DNA of 64,000 nucleotides from Planctomycetota bacterium (GTDB taxonomy: Bacteria; Planctomycetota; UBA1135; GCA-002686595): positions 62,001-126,000 of the forward strand of contig JACRIN010000093.1 in the NCBI GenBank assembly GCA_016220085.1, read 5' to 3'. Below are positions 33,223 to 41,758 of this stretch, one piece after another. The notes beneath the pieces are model-generated. The model searched no databases and was not told the DNA's origin. It saw nothing but the letters and a program-made list of their open reading frames with translations. Every line of letters starts with the position of its first letter. Within the stretch, counting starts at the first letter, position 1. Made by a program: the position numbers and the translations under genes.

Positions 33223-34296
33223 ATGCGTTTCCTTCCGAAGCACCGCGACCTCTCCAGGCCATTGGAGAAGATCGAGCTCATCGTGCGCGCGAGCGATTTC
33301 CGCTCGCCGGTCGACGAGCTCGTCGTGCGTCTGGACCGCTTTCTCGGCGAGCACCTGACGTGGCGTTCGCGCACGTCGATCCAAGAGCTCGTCCACGACG
33401 GCTACGTGTGGATCGACGCGTCGACGCCCGACCAACCGCAGGGCAGCGGCGAAGCGAAGCCCGAAACGCGCCCCGGCCGGCGCCTGCGCCACGGCAGCCG
33501 CGTCGTCGTCTGGATTCCCGAGCAGAACCGCGTCGAGGTGAAGACCGGCGAGCTCGCGGATCTCGGCCAGGATCTCAGCGTGCTGTACGAAGACGCGGCG
33601 GCGCTGGTCGTCGACAAGCCCGCGATGCTCGCGGTGCATCCGGGCGGCCGGCACCTGACCGACACGCTGATCCAGCGCGTCCACGCGCGGATGGGCCTCG
33701 GCGACGCGCCGCGCGACGAGCGGCCGCGGCTCTGCCATCGCCTCGATCGGGAGACCAGCGGCATCGTGCTGCTCGGCAAGACGCCGCGCGCGCATTCGCT
33801 GATGGTGAAGCAGTTCGAGGCGCGCCAGGTCGAGAAGGAATACCTCGCGATCGTTCGCGGCGTGCCGACGCAGGACGGCGGGCGCATCGACCTGCCGCTC
33901 GGGATGGGGCGCTCGACCCGCGTGCAACTCAAGATGACCGTGCAGGCGGACGGACTCGAATCGGTGACCGAGTGGCGCGTCGTCGAGCGTTTCCGCGAGC
34001 ACGCGCTCGTCGCCTGCAAGCTCCTGACCGGCCGCCAACACCAAATCCGCGTGCACATGGCGTCGATCGGCTTCCCGCTGGTCGGCGACAAACTCTACGG
34101 CCCCGACGACGCGTACTTCGAGAAGGGCATGGACGGCACGCTCAGCGCCGACGACCTCCGCGAGCTCGGCCTGCCGCGCCACGCGCTGCACAACCACCGC
34201 TTGGCCTTCACGTCGCCCGACGGCAATCGGCGCGTCGAGGTGACCAGCCCGCTCCCGCGCGACCTCGCCGACTTCGTCGCGGCGCAGCGCGCTTAG
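33223..34296 (+). CDS. RluA family rRNA/tRNA pseudouridine synthase
   Basis: A 357-residue pseudouridine synthase. An S4-like RNA-binding domain (residues ~30-100; DELVVRLDRFLGEHL) precedes the catalytic domain with VLYEDAAALVVDKPAMLAVHPGG, the catalytic HRLDRETSG (Asp is the nucleophile), KEYLAIVRG, and LLTGRQHQIRVHMASIGFPLVGDKLYG. Which uridine it modifies cannot be told. It lies 73 bp after rpsU on the same strand, a translation-related pairing. Its stop overlaps the convergent membrane protein gene by 4 bp. Confidence 0.92.
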   Translation: MRFLPKHRDLSRPLEKIELIVRASDFRSPVDELVVRLDRFLGEHLTWRSRTSIQELVHDGYVWIDASTPDQPQGSGEAKPETRPGRRLRHGSRVVVWIPEQNRVEVKTGELADLGQDLSVLYEDAAALVVDKPAMLAVHPGGRHLTDTLIQRVHARMGLGDAPRDERPRLCHRLDRETSGIVLLGKTPRAHSLMVKQFEARQVEKEYLAIVRGVPTQDGGRIDLPLGMGRSTRVQLKMTVQADGLESVTEWRVVERFREHALVACKLLTGRQHQIRVHMASIGFPLVGDKLYGPDDAYFEKGMDGTLSADDLRELGLPRHALHNHRLAFTSPDGNRRVEVTSPLPRDLADFVAAQRA

Positions 34297-35747
34297 GCGC
34301 GGACCCGACGCCAGCCGCGTTCCGCGGCGAGCTCCAGCGCCAACAGGACCGCCACGACGAGCACCGCGACCCACGCTCGATCGACGAAGCGCCACGCGAG
34401 CACCGAGACGATCGTCAACAGCACGCCGAGCGTCGCGAGCACGTTGCTCCACTGCAGCTTCGCCTCGACCTGCTCCGGCGCGTTGGAGAGCGGCACGTCG
34501 TGGACGCAGAAGTGCCAGACGTGGCGCATCACCAGCACCGCGACGAGGAATGCGATCGGGACGAGCCGTAGAGAGGACCACAGCTCGCCCTGCGCGAGCG
34601 CGAGCAACGTCAGCAGCGCGTAGAGCGGTACGACGAAGCGCATCACGAGCGCCTTGAAGGCTCCGTTGTCGATCGCGGCGCGCGGCGTCGGCGCGGTGTC
34701 GAAGATCCAGCGCGCGCGATGCGAGCGCGAAACGACGACCTGCGCGAGCAAGACCGGCAGGTACGTCGCGGTGGTGAAGAGGAGCAGCGCGGCGAGCCCG
34801 TCGCGTGCGGGCCCTTGCTCGCCGCGCGCGCCGAGCGCCAGGAATGCCAGCGGCACGCCGATCAACGGGTAGGTGCGCATCACGAACTCGCGTTCGCGCG
34901 CGAGGGCGTCGAAGACGAGCTCGAACGACGCGCGTTCGTCGCGGCGAACCCAGAAGCGCAACGCGAGCGCCTTCAACGGCGCGAAGAGCACGGTGCTCCA
35001 CGAACGCGTGCCGCGCGGCGCCTCGACGCCGGCGCTCGGCAAGACCAGCAGCGACGCCAGCGCCGCGGCGCAGAGCGTCCAACCGAGCGCGCACCACGCA
35101 CCGACGTCGCCCTTGGCGAACGGCGCCGCGAACAGAGCAGGCGGGAACGCGAACACGGCGACGGTGCTCGGCGCGTCGAGTCGGCCGAACCCGCTGACGA
35201 ATCGCACGCCGACGACCGCGCCGACGATCACCGAGCCGAAGAGCAACGTTTGCAGCGCGACGAGCACCGCCGGCGCGCGCGTTCCGAACACGCTTTGCAG
35301 CCACACGAGCGCCGCGGCGACGGTGACGGCGAGCGCGAGTCCTTGCAGGACGAACTCGACGCGCGCGAGGACGTTCATCGAGCTCGGCGCGAAGCACGCG
35401 GCGACGATCAGCGAGCTCGCGGACTGCGTCAACACGGCGGTCAGCACGTGGAGCGCTCGGGCGAGCCGTTGCTCGACCTCCGCGACCGGCAGCGCGCGCA
35501 CCCACGCGTCGGCTTCGTCGTGGACGAGCAGCGCGCCGAACTCGCCGAGCAGCGGCAACGCGATCAAGCCCGACGAGATCGCGAGCGCGAACGCTGCGTA
35601 CGTGTAGGGCGACAGCGCATCGCGCACGACGCCGCACAGGAACGCAGCGACCGAGGCGTGCAGGAACAGCGCGGCGATCGGCACCGTCTCGGCCGCGCCG
35701 CGCGCCGCGAAGCGTGCTCGCAGGAGGATCGCGACGCGGTTCCACAT
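34293..35747 (-). CDS. Multi-pass membrane protein, ABC-2 permease-like
   Basis: A 484-residue integral membrane protein with about a dozen hydrophobic segments in two groups separated by a polar region (APLKALALRFWVRRDERASFELVF, around residue 260). The repeated pairs of segments and the DEADAWVRALPVAEVEQRLARALHVL loop resemble ABC-2-type exporter permeases. The ATPase at 37830 could be a partner, but the two genes are 2 kb apart with a plus-strand operon between them, so this is tentative. Starts 30 bp from the divergent hydrolase gene; ends overlapping the RluA-type gene. Confidence 0.7.
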   Translation of the reverse strand: MWNRVAILLRARFAARGAAETVPIAALFLHASVAAFLCGVVRDALSPYTYAAFALAISSGLIALPLLGEFGALLVHDEADAWVRALPVAEVEQRLARALHVLTAVLTQSASSLIVAACFAPSSMNVLARVEFVLQGLALAVTVAAALVWLQSVFGTRAPAVLVALQTLLFGSVIVGAVVGVRFVSGFGRLDAPSTVAVFAFPPALFAAPFAKGDVGAWCALGWTLCAAALASLLVLPSAGVEAPRGTRSWSTVLFAPLKALALRFWVRRDERASFELVFDALAREREFVMRTYPLIGVPLAFLALGARGEQGPARDGLAALLLFTTATYLPVLLAQVVVSRSHRARWIFDTAPTPRAAIDNGAFKALVMRFVVPLYALLTLLALAQGELWSSLRLVPIAFLVAVLVMRHVWHFCVHDVPLSNAPEQVEAKLQWSNVLATLGVLLTIVSVLAWRFVDRAWVAVLVVAVLLALELAAERGWRRVRA

Positions 35748-35777
35748 CGTCGGGAGCGCGCTACAGTACGCCGCTCG

Positions 35778-36425
35778 ATGCAGCTTTTCATCCCCGGTCC
35801 GGTCGGGCGCCTCGAAGCGCTGCTGTGGCTGCCGAAGGGCGCGCGCGGCGAAGAGCTGCCGCTGCGCGCGGCGGCGGTGGTTTGCCACCCGCATCCACTC
35901 GCCGGCGGAACGATGCACAACAACGTGGTGTTCCGTACGTCGCGCGGACTCCAGCGCGCGGGCTTCGCCGTGGTGCGTTTCAACTTCCGCGGCGTCGAGC
36001 ACAGCGACGGCACGCACGACGGACGCGGCGGCGAGGACGAGGACGCGCGCGCGGCGGTCGCGTGGGTCGAAGAGCGTTTCCCAGGCGTGCCGATCTGGGG
36101 CTCGGGCTTCTCGTTCGGCGCGCGAACGATGCTCGGGCTCGCGCCGAGCGAGCCGCGGCTCGCTCGGCTGCTGCTGATCGCGCTGCCGGTGAAGAGCTTC
36201 GATTGCGCGTCGCTGGTCCGCGTGCCGCAGCCGACGCACCTCGTGATGTCGGGAGACGACGAGCACGGTTCCTACGCCGACCTGCAAGCGCGCTTCCCTG
36301 CGCTTCCCGCCCACGTCGACGCCGAGGTGATCGAAGGCGTCGACCATTTCTTCCGCGGCAAGACGCCCGAGCTCGAAACGCGCGTCCGCCGGCACGCCGA
36401 ACACGTCTTGGAGCACTCGCGATGA
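35778..36425 (+). CDS. Alpha/beta hydrolase (COG2945-like)
   Basis: A 215-residue hydrolase resembling small dienelactone-hydrolase-like proteins. The oxyanion-loop block VVCHPHPLAGGTMHNNVV is diagnostic. The nucleophile Ser lies in GSGFSFGARTM, an Asp in VMSGDDEH, and the His in GVDHFFRGK. The substrate is unknown, probably an ester or thioester. It is the first gene of a tightly coupled operon: its TGA overlaps the ATG of the thioesterase gene, which in turn overlaps the methyltransferase. Confidence 0.87.
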   Translation: MQLFIPGPVGRLEALLWLPKGARGEELPLRAAAVVCHPHPLAGGTMHNNVVFRTSRGLQRAGFAVVRFNFRGVEHSDGTHDGRGGEDEDARAAVAWVEERFPGVPIWGSGFSFGARTMLGLAPSEPRLARLLLIALPVKSFDCASLVRVPQPTHLVMSGDDEHGSYADLQARFPALPAHVDAEVIEGVDHFFRGKTPELETRVRRHAEHVLEHSR

Positions 36426-36820
36426 CCGAAGGCCACGAACGCTACCCGCACGACCGTCAGCCCGCGATCCGCGTCGTGATGATGCCGCGCGACACCAACG
36501 CGCTCGGCACCATCTTCGGCGGCGTGATCCTCTCGCACATCGACTTGGCGGCGGCGATCGAGTCGCACCGCTATCACCCCGGCCGCATCGTCACCGTCGC
36601 GATGGACCAGGTGATCTTCAAACAGCCCGTCTTCGTCGGCGACCTGGTCTCGTTCTTCACCGACACGGTGAAGGTCGGCAACACATCGATCACGGCGAAG
36701 GTCGAAGTCTGGGCGCAGCGCCGGTTCGGCTCGGACGAGTACGTCTACGTGACCGAGGCGCTCGTCACGATGGTCGCGGTCGACGATCAGTTCCACAAAG
36801 TGCCGATCCAGAAGCGATGA
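36422..36820 (+). CDS. Acyl-CoA thioesterase (hotdog fold, YciA-like)
   Basis: A 132-residue hotdog-fold thioesterase. The signature MMPRDTNALGTIFGGVILSHIDLAA and the later DQVIFKQPVFVGDLVSF are typical of the acyl-CoA hydrolase family acting on short to medium acyl-CoA, probably as a hexamer. It overlaps the genes on both sides by ATGA junctions, so hydrolase, thioesterase and methyltransferase are produced together. Confidence 0.9.
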   Translation: MTEGHERYPHDRQPAIRVVMMPRDTNALGTIFGGVILSHIDLAAAIESHRYHPGRIVTVAMDQVIFKQPVFVGDLVSFFTDTVKVGNTSITAKVEVWAQRRFGSDEYVYVTEALVTMVAVDDQFHKVPIQKR

Positions 36821-37548
36821 ACGACGTCGCCGAGCACTACCGGCGCCTGCTCGCGCCGATCTACGTTTGGATGGTCGGCGGCGCGGATGCGGCGATCGAG
36901 CGCAATCGCGAGCTCGTGCGCGCCGCCGACTTCGCGCCGAGCGGTTCGGCGCGCGCTCTCGACCTCGGCGCGGGCTTCGGCGCGACGTCGATCGCTCTCG
37001 CCGAGCGTGGCTGGGGCGTCACGGCGATCGACACGAGCGACGAGCTCCTCGCCGAGTTCGCGCGGCTCGCCGGCGCGCTGCCGATCCAGCGCGAGCGCGC
37101 GGAGCTCGTCGAGTTCGCGGAGCGCGCTCGAGAGCGTTTCGAGCTCGTCGTGTGCCTCGGCGACACGCTGACGCACTTGCCGAGCCGCGCGCGCGTCGTC
37201 GCGTTGTTCGATGCGCTCGTGCGCGTCGTCGCGCCGAACGGACGGCTCGTGTTGTCATTCCGCGACTACGTCACCAAGCCGCTCGAAGGTGCCGAACGCT
37301 TCATCGCCGTGCGCAGCGACGAGCGTCGGGTCTTCACGTGCTTTCTCGAGCTCCAGGGCGAGCACGTGATCGTCCACGACGTGCTCTACGAGCGTGGGGA
37401 CGACGGTTGGAAGCTCTCCGTCAGCGACTACCCCAAGCTCCGCCTCGCGCCCGATTGGGTCGTCGCGGAGCTCGGGTCTCGCGGCTTCGAGCTCGAGACC
37501 CGCACGTTCGAGCGCGGCATGCTGACGCTCCAGCTGCGCCGTCGCTAG
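36817..37548 (+). CDS. Class I SAM-dependent methyltransferase
   Basis: A 243-residue methyltransferase. Motif I is ALDLGAGFGATSIALAERG, with an acidic end of strand 2 in VTAIDTSDELL, motif II/III ELVVCLGDTLTHLP, and APNGRLVLSFRDY. The ~70-residue C-terminal half after this is beta-rich and may bind the substrate, which is unknown. It ends the operon begun by the alpha/beta hydrolase and is followed by the 18-bp repeat array. Confidence 0.85.
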   Translation: MNDVAEHYRRLLAPIYVWMVGGADAAIERNRELVRAADFAPSGSARALDLGAGFGATSIALAERGWGVTAIDTSDELLAEFARLAGALPIQRERAELVEFAERARERFELVVCLGDTLTHLPSRARVVALFDALVRVVAPNGRLVLSFRDYVTKPLEGAERFIAVRSDERRVFTCFLELQGEHVIVHDVLYERGDDGWKLSVSDYPKLRLAPDWVVAELGSRGFELETRTFERGMLTLQLRRR

Positions 37549-37586
37549 GAGCCCGCGCGGGCCGCCCGGCGCCGACCAGCGCTCTG

Positions 37587-37766
37587 GCGCGAAGGTCGAG
37601 CCGAGAACGAGTCGTGCGCGCCGCGCGAAGTCCGCGCGCACAGCGAGTTGCGATCGCCGTTCGACCTCCAAGTGCCGCGCGAGGTGCGGGCGCGGTGCGA
37701 GGCGCGCGTACCGCGCGAATCGCGAGCACAGGACGAAGTGCGGACGCAGGACGAAGCGCGAGCACA
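37587..37766. repeat. Degenerate tandem array of ten 18-bp units
   Basis: Reading in steps of 18 from 37587, ten consecutive units can be aligned without gaps to a loose consensus like GCGCGAAGTGCGAGCGCA. All ten have CGA at unit positions 4-6; units 8-10 are the most alike. The array fills the 281-bp gap between the convergent methyltransferase and ABC ATPase genes. On the minus strand it can be read as a repeated hexapeptide, but no start codon or ribosome site supports translation. Confidence 0.65.
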
Positions 37767-37829
37767 CGTCGCGCGTCGTCCCGAGCACGAGCACGCTCGG
37801 CGTCGCTCCGCACTCGCGAGTCGAGGTGT

Positions 37830-38594
37830 CTAACCGAGCGCTCGCCGCGCAGCCGCCGCCGGGTCCTCCGCGTGCGTCAGCGTGCGGAAGACCTGTTCGA
37901 GCGTGCCTGTGTCGCCCGAGCCCGCGCGCAGCTCGTCGAGCGTGCCCGACGCGACCAGCTCGCCATGGGCGAGCACCGCGATCCGGTCGCACACGCGCTC
38001 GACGACGTCGAGCAGGTGCGAGGTGTAGAGCACCGCGCCGCCGCGCGCGGCCCATGCGCGCAGCAGCTCTTTGACCATCGACGTCGTCGGCGCGTCGAGT
38101 CCTTCCAGCGGCTCGTCGAGCACCAGCAACTTCGGCCGCGCGATCAGCGCGCACGCGAGCGCCGCCTTCTGTCGCATACCGCGCGAGAACGCGCCGACCG
38201 GATCGTCGCCGCGGTCGGCGAGCTCGAAGGCGTCGAGCAGACGCGCGCTCTCGGTCGCGAGCTTCGCTTCGTCGAGCCCGTGGAGCCGCGCAACCAACGC
38301 GAGGTGCGCCTTGGGCGACAGGTTTGCGTAGAGCGGTGCGCCGTCGGGCACGAACGCGAGGCGTCGTCGCGCTTCGAGGGGCTCGCGCTGCACGTCGACG
38401 CCGTCGACGCGCACCGTGCCGGAGTCGGGCGCGTGCAGGCCGACCAAACACTTCAGTGCGGTCGTCTTGCCGGCGCCGTTCTGACCGACCAACCCGAGCA
38501 CCTCGCCCGCGCGGACGGTCAGCGAAAACCCGCGCAACGCGACGCGTTCGCCGTACGACTTCGTGACGTCGACGAACTCCGCCGCGGCGTCCAT
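37830..38594 (-). CDS. ABC transporter ATP-binding protein
   Basis: A 254-residue ABC ATPase of the ABC-2 exporter class. Walker A GQNGAGKTTALKCL, the Q-loop region around FVPDGAPLYANL (Gln replaced by Asp at the usual position), signature AFSRGMRQKAALACAL, Walker B KLLVLDEPLEGLD and the His-loop YTSHLLDVVE. It needs a membrane partner; the candidate is the protein at 34293. Its ATG shares one base with the TGA of the radical SAM gene (TGATG), so the two are translationally coupled. Confidence 0.9.
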   Translation of the reverse strand: MDAAAEFVDVTKSYGERVALRGFSLTVRAGEVLGLVGQNGAGKTTALKCLVGLHAPDSGTVRVDGVDVQREPLEARRRLAFVPDGAPLYANLSPKAHLALVARLHGLDEAKLATESARLLDAFELADRGDDPVGAFSRGMRQKAALACALIARPKLLVLDEPLEGLDAPTTSMVKELLRAWAARGGAVLYTSHLLDVVERVCDRIAVLAHGELVASGTLDELRAGSGDTGTLEQVFRTLTHAEDPAAAARRALG

Positions 38595-39373
38595 CAGGCC
38601 GGCTGGGTCTCCAACGTGAACACGGTGGTCGGGATCCCGGCGGTTTCGGAGATGCTGGTCGCGAGTTCCTCGAGCTTGGCGTTCGAGAGGCCCTTGTTCT
38701 TCGAGCTCTTCTTGCCCGCGGGCTCGTTCGAGAGGATCTGGATCTCCTTCGGCCGGAGCTCCTCGACCTTCTTCGCCCAGGCCTTGACGTCCGCTTCGGC
38801 GCAGTTCTGCGGTCCGAAGTTCGCCTGGATCACCAGGCGGTCGAGCGCGGTCAGCGCCTCGCAGAGCTGCTTGTACTCGGCGGCCGGACGGCCGGTCAGG
38901 GCGCTGAAGAGCTTCTGGGTGCCCCACTCGAAACGCAGGATCGGTCGGTCGAACACCCGCAGCGCGCGCCGGACCTCGTCGGAACCGAGGTGGGTCGACT
39001 CGGAGATCAAGGAGAGGTCTGCCTTCGGGAACCACTTGTTCCGGAGGTCGCGCAAGTTCTCGGCAATTTCGAGCAGGCTGGGGTGCATCGTCGGATCCTG
39101 GTTGCCGACAACCGTCACGCTCTCCAGCTTCTCACCCGCCTTGTTGAGCTCGATGATCTTGCGCGCGGCCGAGGTGACGATCACGCCGGCGCTCGGCAAC
39201 TGATTCGAGCGCGCCAGGATCGGAACGCTGTCCGCGGTGCCCTTCTGGCAGAAGATGCAGCTCGGAGCACACTGCTCGCGACCGGTCGGGGTCGGGTTGA
39301 CGCCGAGGCTGATGCCCAGTCGGCGACTCTTCACGGGCCCGAAGACGATGGAGTGGAACGCGGCGTTGGCCAT
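38594..39373 (-). CDS. Radical SAM protein
   Basis: A 259-residue radical SAM enzyme. The N-terminal FGPVKSRRLGISLGVNP followed by the CAPSCIFC motif (C-x3-C-x2-C, the 4Fe-4S ligands) matches the COG0731-like group. TVVGNQDPTMHPSL, LISESTHLG and LRFEWGTQ are also seen. The reaction is unknown. It is coupled to the ABC ATPase gene downstream; about 160 bp upstream lies a small membrane protein gene on the same strand. Confidence 0.85.
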   Translation of the reverse strand: MANAAFHSIVFGPVKSRRLGISLGVNPTPTGREQCAPSCIFCQKGTADSVPILARSNQLPSAGVIVTSAARKIIELNKAGEKLESVTVVGNQDPTMHPSLLEIAENLRDLRNKWFPKADLSLISESTHLGSDEVRRALRVFDRPILRFEWGTQKLFSALTGRPAAEYKQLCEALTALDRLVIQANFGPQNCAEADVKAWAKKVEELRPKEIQILSNEPAGKKSSKNKGLSNAKLEELATSISETAGIPTTVFTLETQPA

Positions 39374-39536
39374 GGATCGTGGAGCGGAGGGGCCGAGCTC
39401 GGTCGTTCAGGGGGAGCACCCCGAGGGAAACCTCCGCGCGAACCCCGTGGGGGGAACCCCCGGGGCAAGCCTTGGGGGCAGCGCAAAGGCGGATTCCGAG
39501 CGAGGTGCCAATCCTAAACCTCGCTCGCGCCGATGC

Positions 39537-39932
39537 CTAGGATCGAGGCGCAGCATTCTCCCAAGGCGCCGCGAAGACGGCGCGCCTTCCGACGAGGGTT
39601 GCCCAGAGCGCGAGCGTCGACGCGAGCCCGCAACGCACCGGATGCTCGTCGACCAGCCGGAGCCAGCGCAAGAGCAGTGACTCGCCGACCTGTGCCGGTC
39701 GGCCCTGGAGCGCGGTCCACAGCAGCAAGTGCAGCCCCGCGGCGACCATCGCGCACATCACGAACGTCCGGAGCTCGCTCGAAGCCCAGCGCTCGCTCGA
39801 AGCAACGGGGGCCGATGTGGGCTCCAAAGCGTCCGCCTCGGGCCCTGAAGGAGCGTCCGCGTCAGCGTGCGACGCGGTGCCGACGCCGGGGTCGTCCGTC
39901 GCCAAAGCTCCCGAGTGCGCACCGCCCCGCAT
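39537..39932 (-). CDS. Small membrane protein, unknown function
   Basis: A 131-residue protein. Residues 1-50 are Ala/Ser/Asp/Pro-rich and look disordered; two hydrophobic segments follow (FVMCAMVAAGLHLLLW and a weaker one around GLASTLALWATLVG). No family is recognised. The start is uncertain: the N-terminal half could be untranslated, with a downstream start near the first membrane segment. It lies between the methyltransferase at 39976 and the radical SAM gene, on the same strand. Confidence 0.5.
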   Translation of the reverse strand: MRGGAHSGALATDDPGVGTASHADADAPSGPEADALEPTSAPVASSERWASSELRTFVMCAMVAAGLHLLLWTALQGRPAQVGESLLLRWLRLVDEHPVRCGLASTLALWATLVGRRAVFAAPWENAAPRS

Positions 39933-39975
39933 GAACGACTAGGACCGCGACGGCGACGCGCGGTTGCGGTCGAAA

Positions 39976-40728
39976 TCAGCGCGGCTTGGTCGCGTGCATC
40001 CAGAGGCTGCCGGCCTGGTGGATCTTCAGCCGGGTCTCCCAGTCGGGCTCGCACGCGTCGGCGCGGAAGTGCTTCGGATCACCGGGGCCGCGGGAGTCGA
40101 CGACGCGCTCGAACGCGAGGTCGCGGAAGCCGGCGCGTTCGAGGCGCTTCGCCCAGTCGTCGCGGCCGAGGAAGTGCATCTCGAGCCCCGAGCGCTGACC
40201 CCAGTCCGCCCAGACCTTCGACGCTTCGTTCTCCGCGTGGAAGTCGACGACGATGTCGGTCGGCGCGCCGGGCTTCAGCACGCGGAAGAGCTCCGCGAGC
40301 GCGGCGTCGAGATCGACAGCGTAGTAAAGCGCCTCCATCGAGAACGCTCGGTCGAACTTCTTTTCCGTGAACGGGAGCTTCTCGAAGTGTCCGACTTCGT
40401 AGCGCGCGCGGATCGTGAAGCTGTGCAACGCCTCGGCGCGCTCGATCATCTTCGGGCTGGCGTCGACTCCGATCGCGCCGGCGCCGGGCGCGGACTTCGC
40501 GAGCAAGCGCGTCGCCCAGCCGTTGCCGCAGCCGAGGTCGAGGATCTGCTCGCCCGGCTTGATGCCGAGCTTTGAGACGACCTGCTGCACGACGTCGCCG
40601 TGACCGCGCTCCATCGACGCGTCGCGACCTTGTTCGGCCCACGAATCGAAGGTCCTCGCGACCGCGGCATGTCCGCCGACTTGCTCGCCCGCGCCGCCTC
40701 CGCAGTTCGTTCCTCGCGTCTCCGTCAT
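39976..40728 (-). CDS. Class I SAM-dependent methyltransferase
   Basis: A 250-residue methyltransferase with motif I ILDLGCGNGWATRLLAK, GVDASPKMIERAEAL, the catalytic-fold strand FDRAFSMEALYYAVDLDAAL and VLKPGAPTDIVVDF. It resembles UbiE/MenG-like and small-molecule C- or O-methyltransferases; the substrate is not predictable. It is divergent from the next methyltransferase gene, with 68 bp between starts, so both promoters must lie in that short gap. Confidence 0.88.
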   Translation of the reverse strand: MTETRGTNCGGGAGEQVGGHAAVARTFDSWAEQGRDASMERGHGDVVQQVVSKLGIKPGEQILDLGCGNGWATRLLAKSAPGAGAIGVDASPKMIERAEALHSFTIRARYEVGHFEKLPFTEKKFDRAFSMEALYYAVDLDAALAELFRVLKPGAPTDIVVDFHAENEASKVWADWGQRSGLEMHFLGRDDWAKRLERAGFRDLAFERVVDSRGPGDPKHFRADACEPDWETRLKIHQAGSLWMHATKPR

Positions 40729-40796
40729 GTGGGGTATCCCTGAATTGTGGCAACCTAGTGTGACGTCTGTCGGCGCGCAGCAAAAGGTACCCGCGA

Positions 40797-41633
40797 ATGA
40801 ACGCTCGAGCCCTGGACGTCCCTTTGGCGGCAGCGCCGCCGTCGGAGGGCGTCGTCTACGTGCGCAAGCCGCTCGCCGCGAGGCTCAATCGCTGGCGCAA
40901 GCGCACGCCGCTCAATCCCTATTGGCTGGAGCTGCGTGAGCTCGAGCGCGCGGTCGCCGGCCTCGCCGAGCACGCGCGCGGCCGCCTGGTCGACGTCGGC
41001 GTCGGCGAGCGCCCGTGGGGCAAGTTCTTCGAGGGCAAGGTCCGGCGCTACTTCGGCCTCGAGTACCCGCCGGTCGCCGACAATCTCTCGCCGGGCATCT
41101 GGCAGGCGATGCACCGCTTGCGCGGCGTGGTCGACGTCTTCGGCGACGCCGGCTGCCTTCCGTTCGCCGACCGATCGTGCGACACGGTGCTCGCCGTCGA
41201 GTTGCTCGAGCACGTCCACGACCCTGACGCCGCCGTCGCGGAGTTCGCGCGCGTGCTCGCGGACGACGGACGCCTGTTGTTGACGGTGCCGTTCGTCGCG
41301 CCGCGCCACCAGTTGCCGTTCGACTTCCGCCGCTTCACGCCCGACGGCTTGCGCGCGGTGCTCGAACGCCACGGCTTCGAGGTCGTCGAGCTCCATCCGC
41401 GCGGCAACTCCGCGATCGCGCTGGGCTCGGTGCTCGCGCACTGGCTGGTGCGCGCGTTCGCGGCGAAGTCCGAGCAGCTCGACGGCAGTGTCAAGCTCTC
41501 GCGCGTCCGCGCTCTGCTGGTGCTGCCGTTCGCGGCATGCGCGCAGGCCGTCTTCGCGGTCTTCGCGCGCATCACGAGCGACCGATCGATTTCGCTCGGT
41601 TACAGCGTCGTCGCGCGACCTGGCAAGCGGTAG
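40797..41633 (+). CDS. Class I SAM-dependent methyltransferase (Methyltransf_11-like)
   Basis: A 278-residue methyltransferase. Motif I is modified (LVDVGVGERPWGKFF), followed by CLPFADRSCDTVLAVELLEHVHDPDAAV and LLLTVPFVAPRH with DFRRFTPDGLRAVLERHGFEVVE. This layout is typical of methyltransferases in glycan or O-antigen gene sets. The C-terminal ~70 residues include a hydrophobic stretch (LLVLPFAACAQAVFAVFA), perhaps a membrane-binding helix. The 20-bp repeat array at 41611 begins inside its last codons. Confidence 0.85.
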   Translation: MNARALDVPLAAAPPSEGVVYVRKPLAARLNRWRKRTPLNPYWLELRELERAVAGLAEHARGRLVDVGVGERPWGKFFEGKVRRYFGLEYPPVADNLSPGIWQAMHRLRGVVDVFGDAGCLPFADRSCDTVLAVELLEHVHDPDAAVAEFARVLADDGRLLLTVPFVAPRHQLPFDFRRFTPDGLRAVLERHGFEVVELHPRGNSAIALGSVLAHWLVRAFAAKSEQLDGSVKLSRVRALLVLPFAACAQAVFAVFARITSDRSISLGYSVVARPGKR

Positions 41634-41730
41634 CGCGACCTCCCAATCGCTTGCGCGGCCTGGCAATCGCTTGCGCGACCTGGCGAGCGCTTGTGCGACC
41701 GGCCAATCGCTCGCGCGACCGGGCGCGCCA
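41611..41730. repeat. Tandem array of six 20-bp units overlapping a gene end
   Basis: Six consecutive 20-bp units (close to TTGCGCGACCTGGCAATCGC) run from inside the last seven codons of the methyltransferase gene through the gap to the convergent glycosyltransferase gene. The first unit therefore encodes the C-terminal residues. The minus strand carries GCGATTGCCAG, similar to GCGATGCCCAG of the array at 17601-17720, which has the same 20-bp period and unit number. Confidence 0.8.
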
Positions 41731-41758
41731 GCGCGAGTCCGCGCGTGGTTGGGACGAG

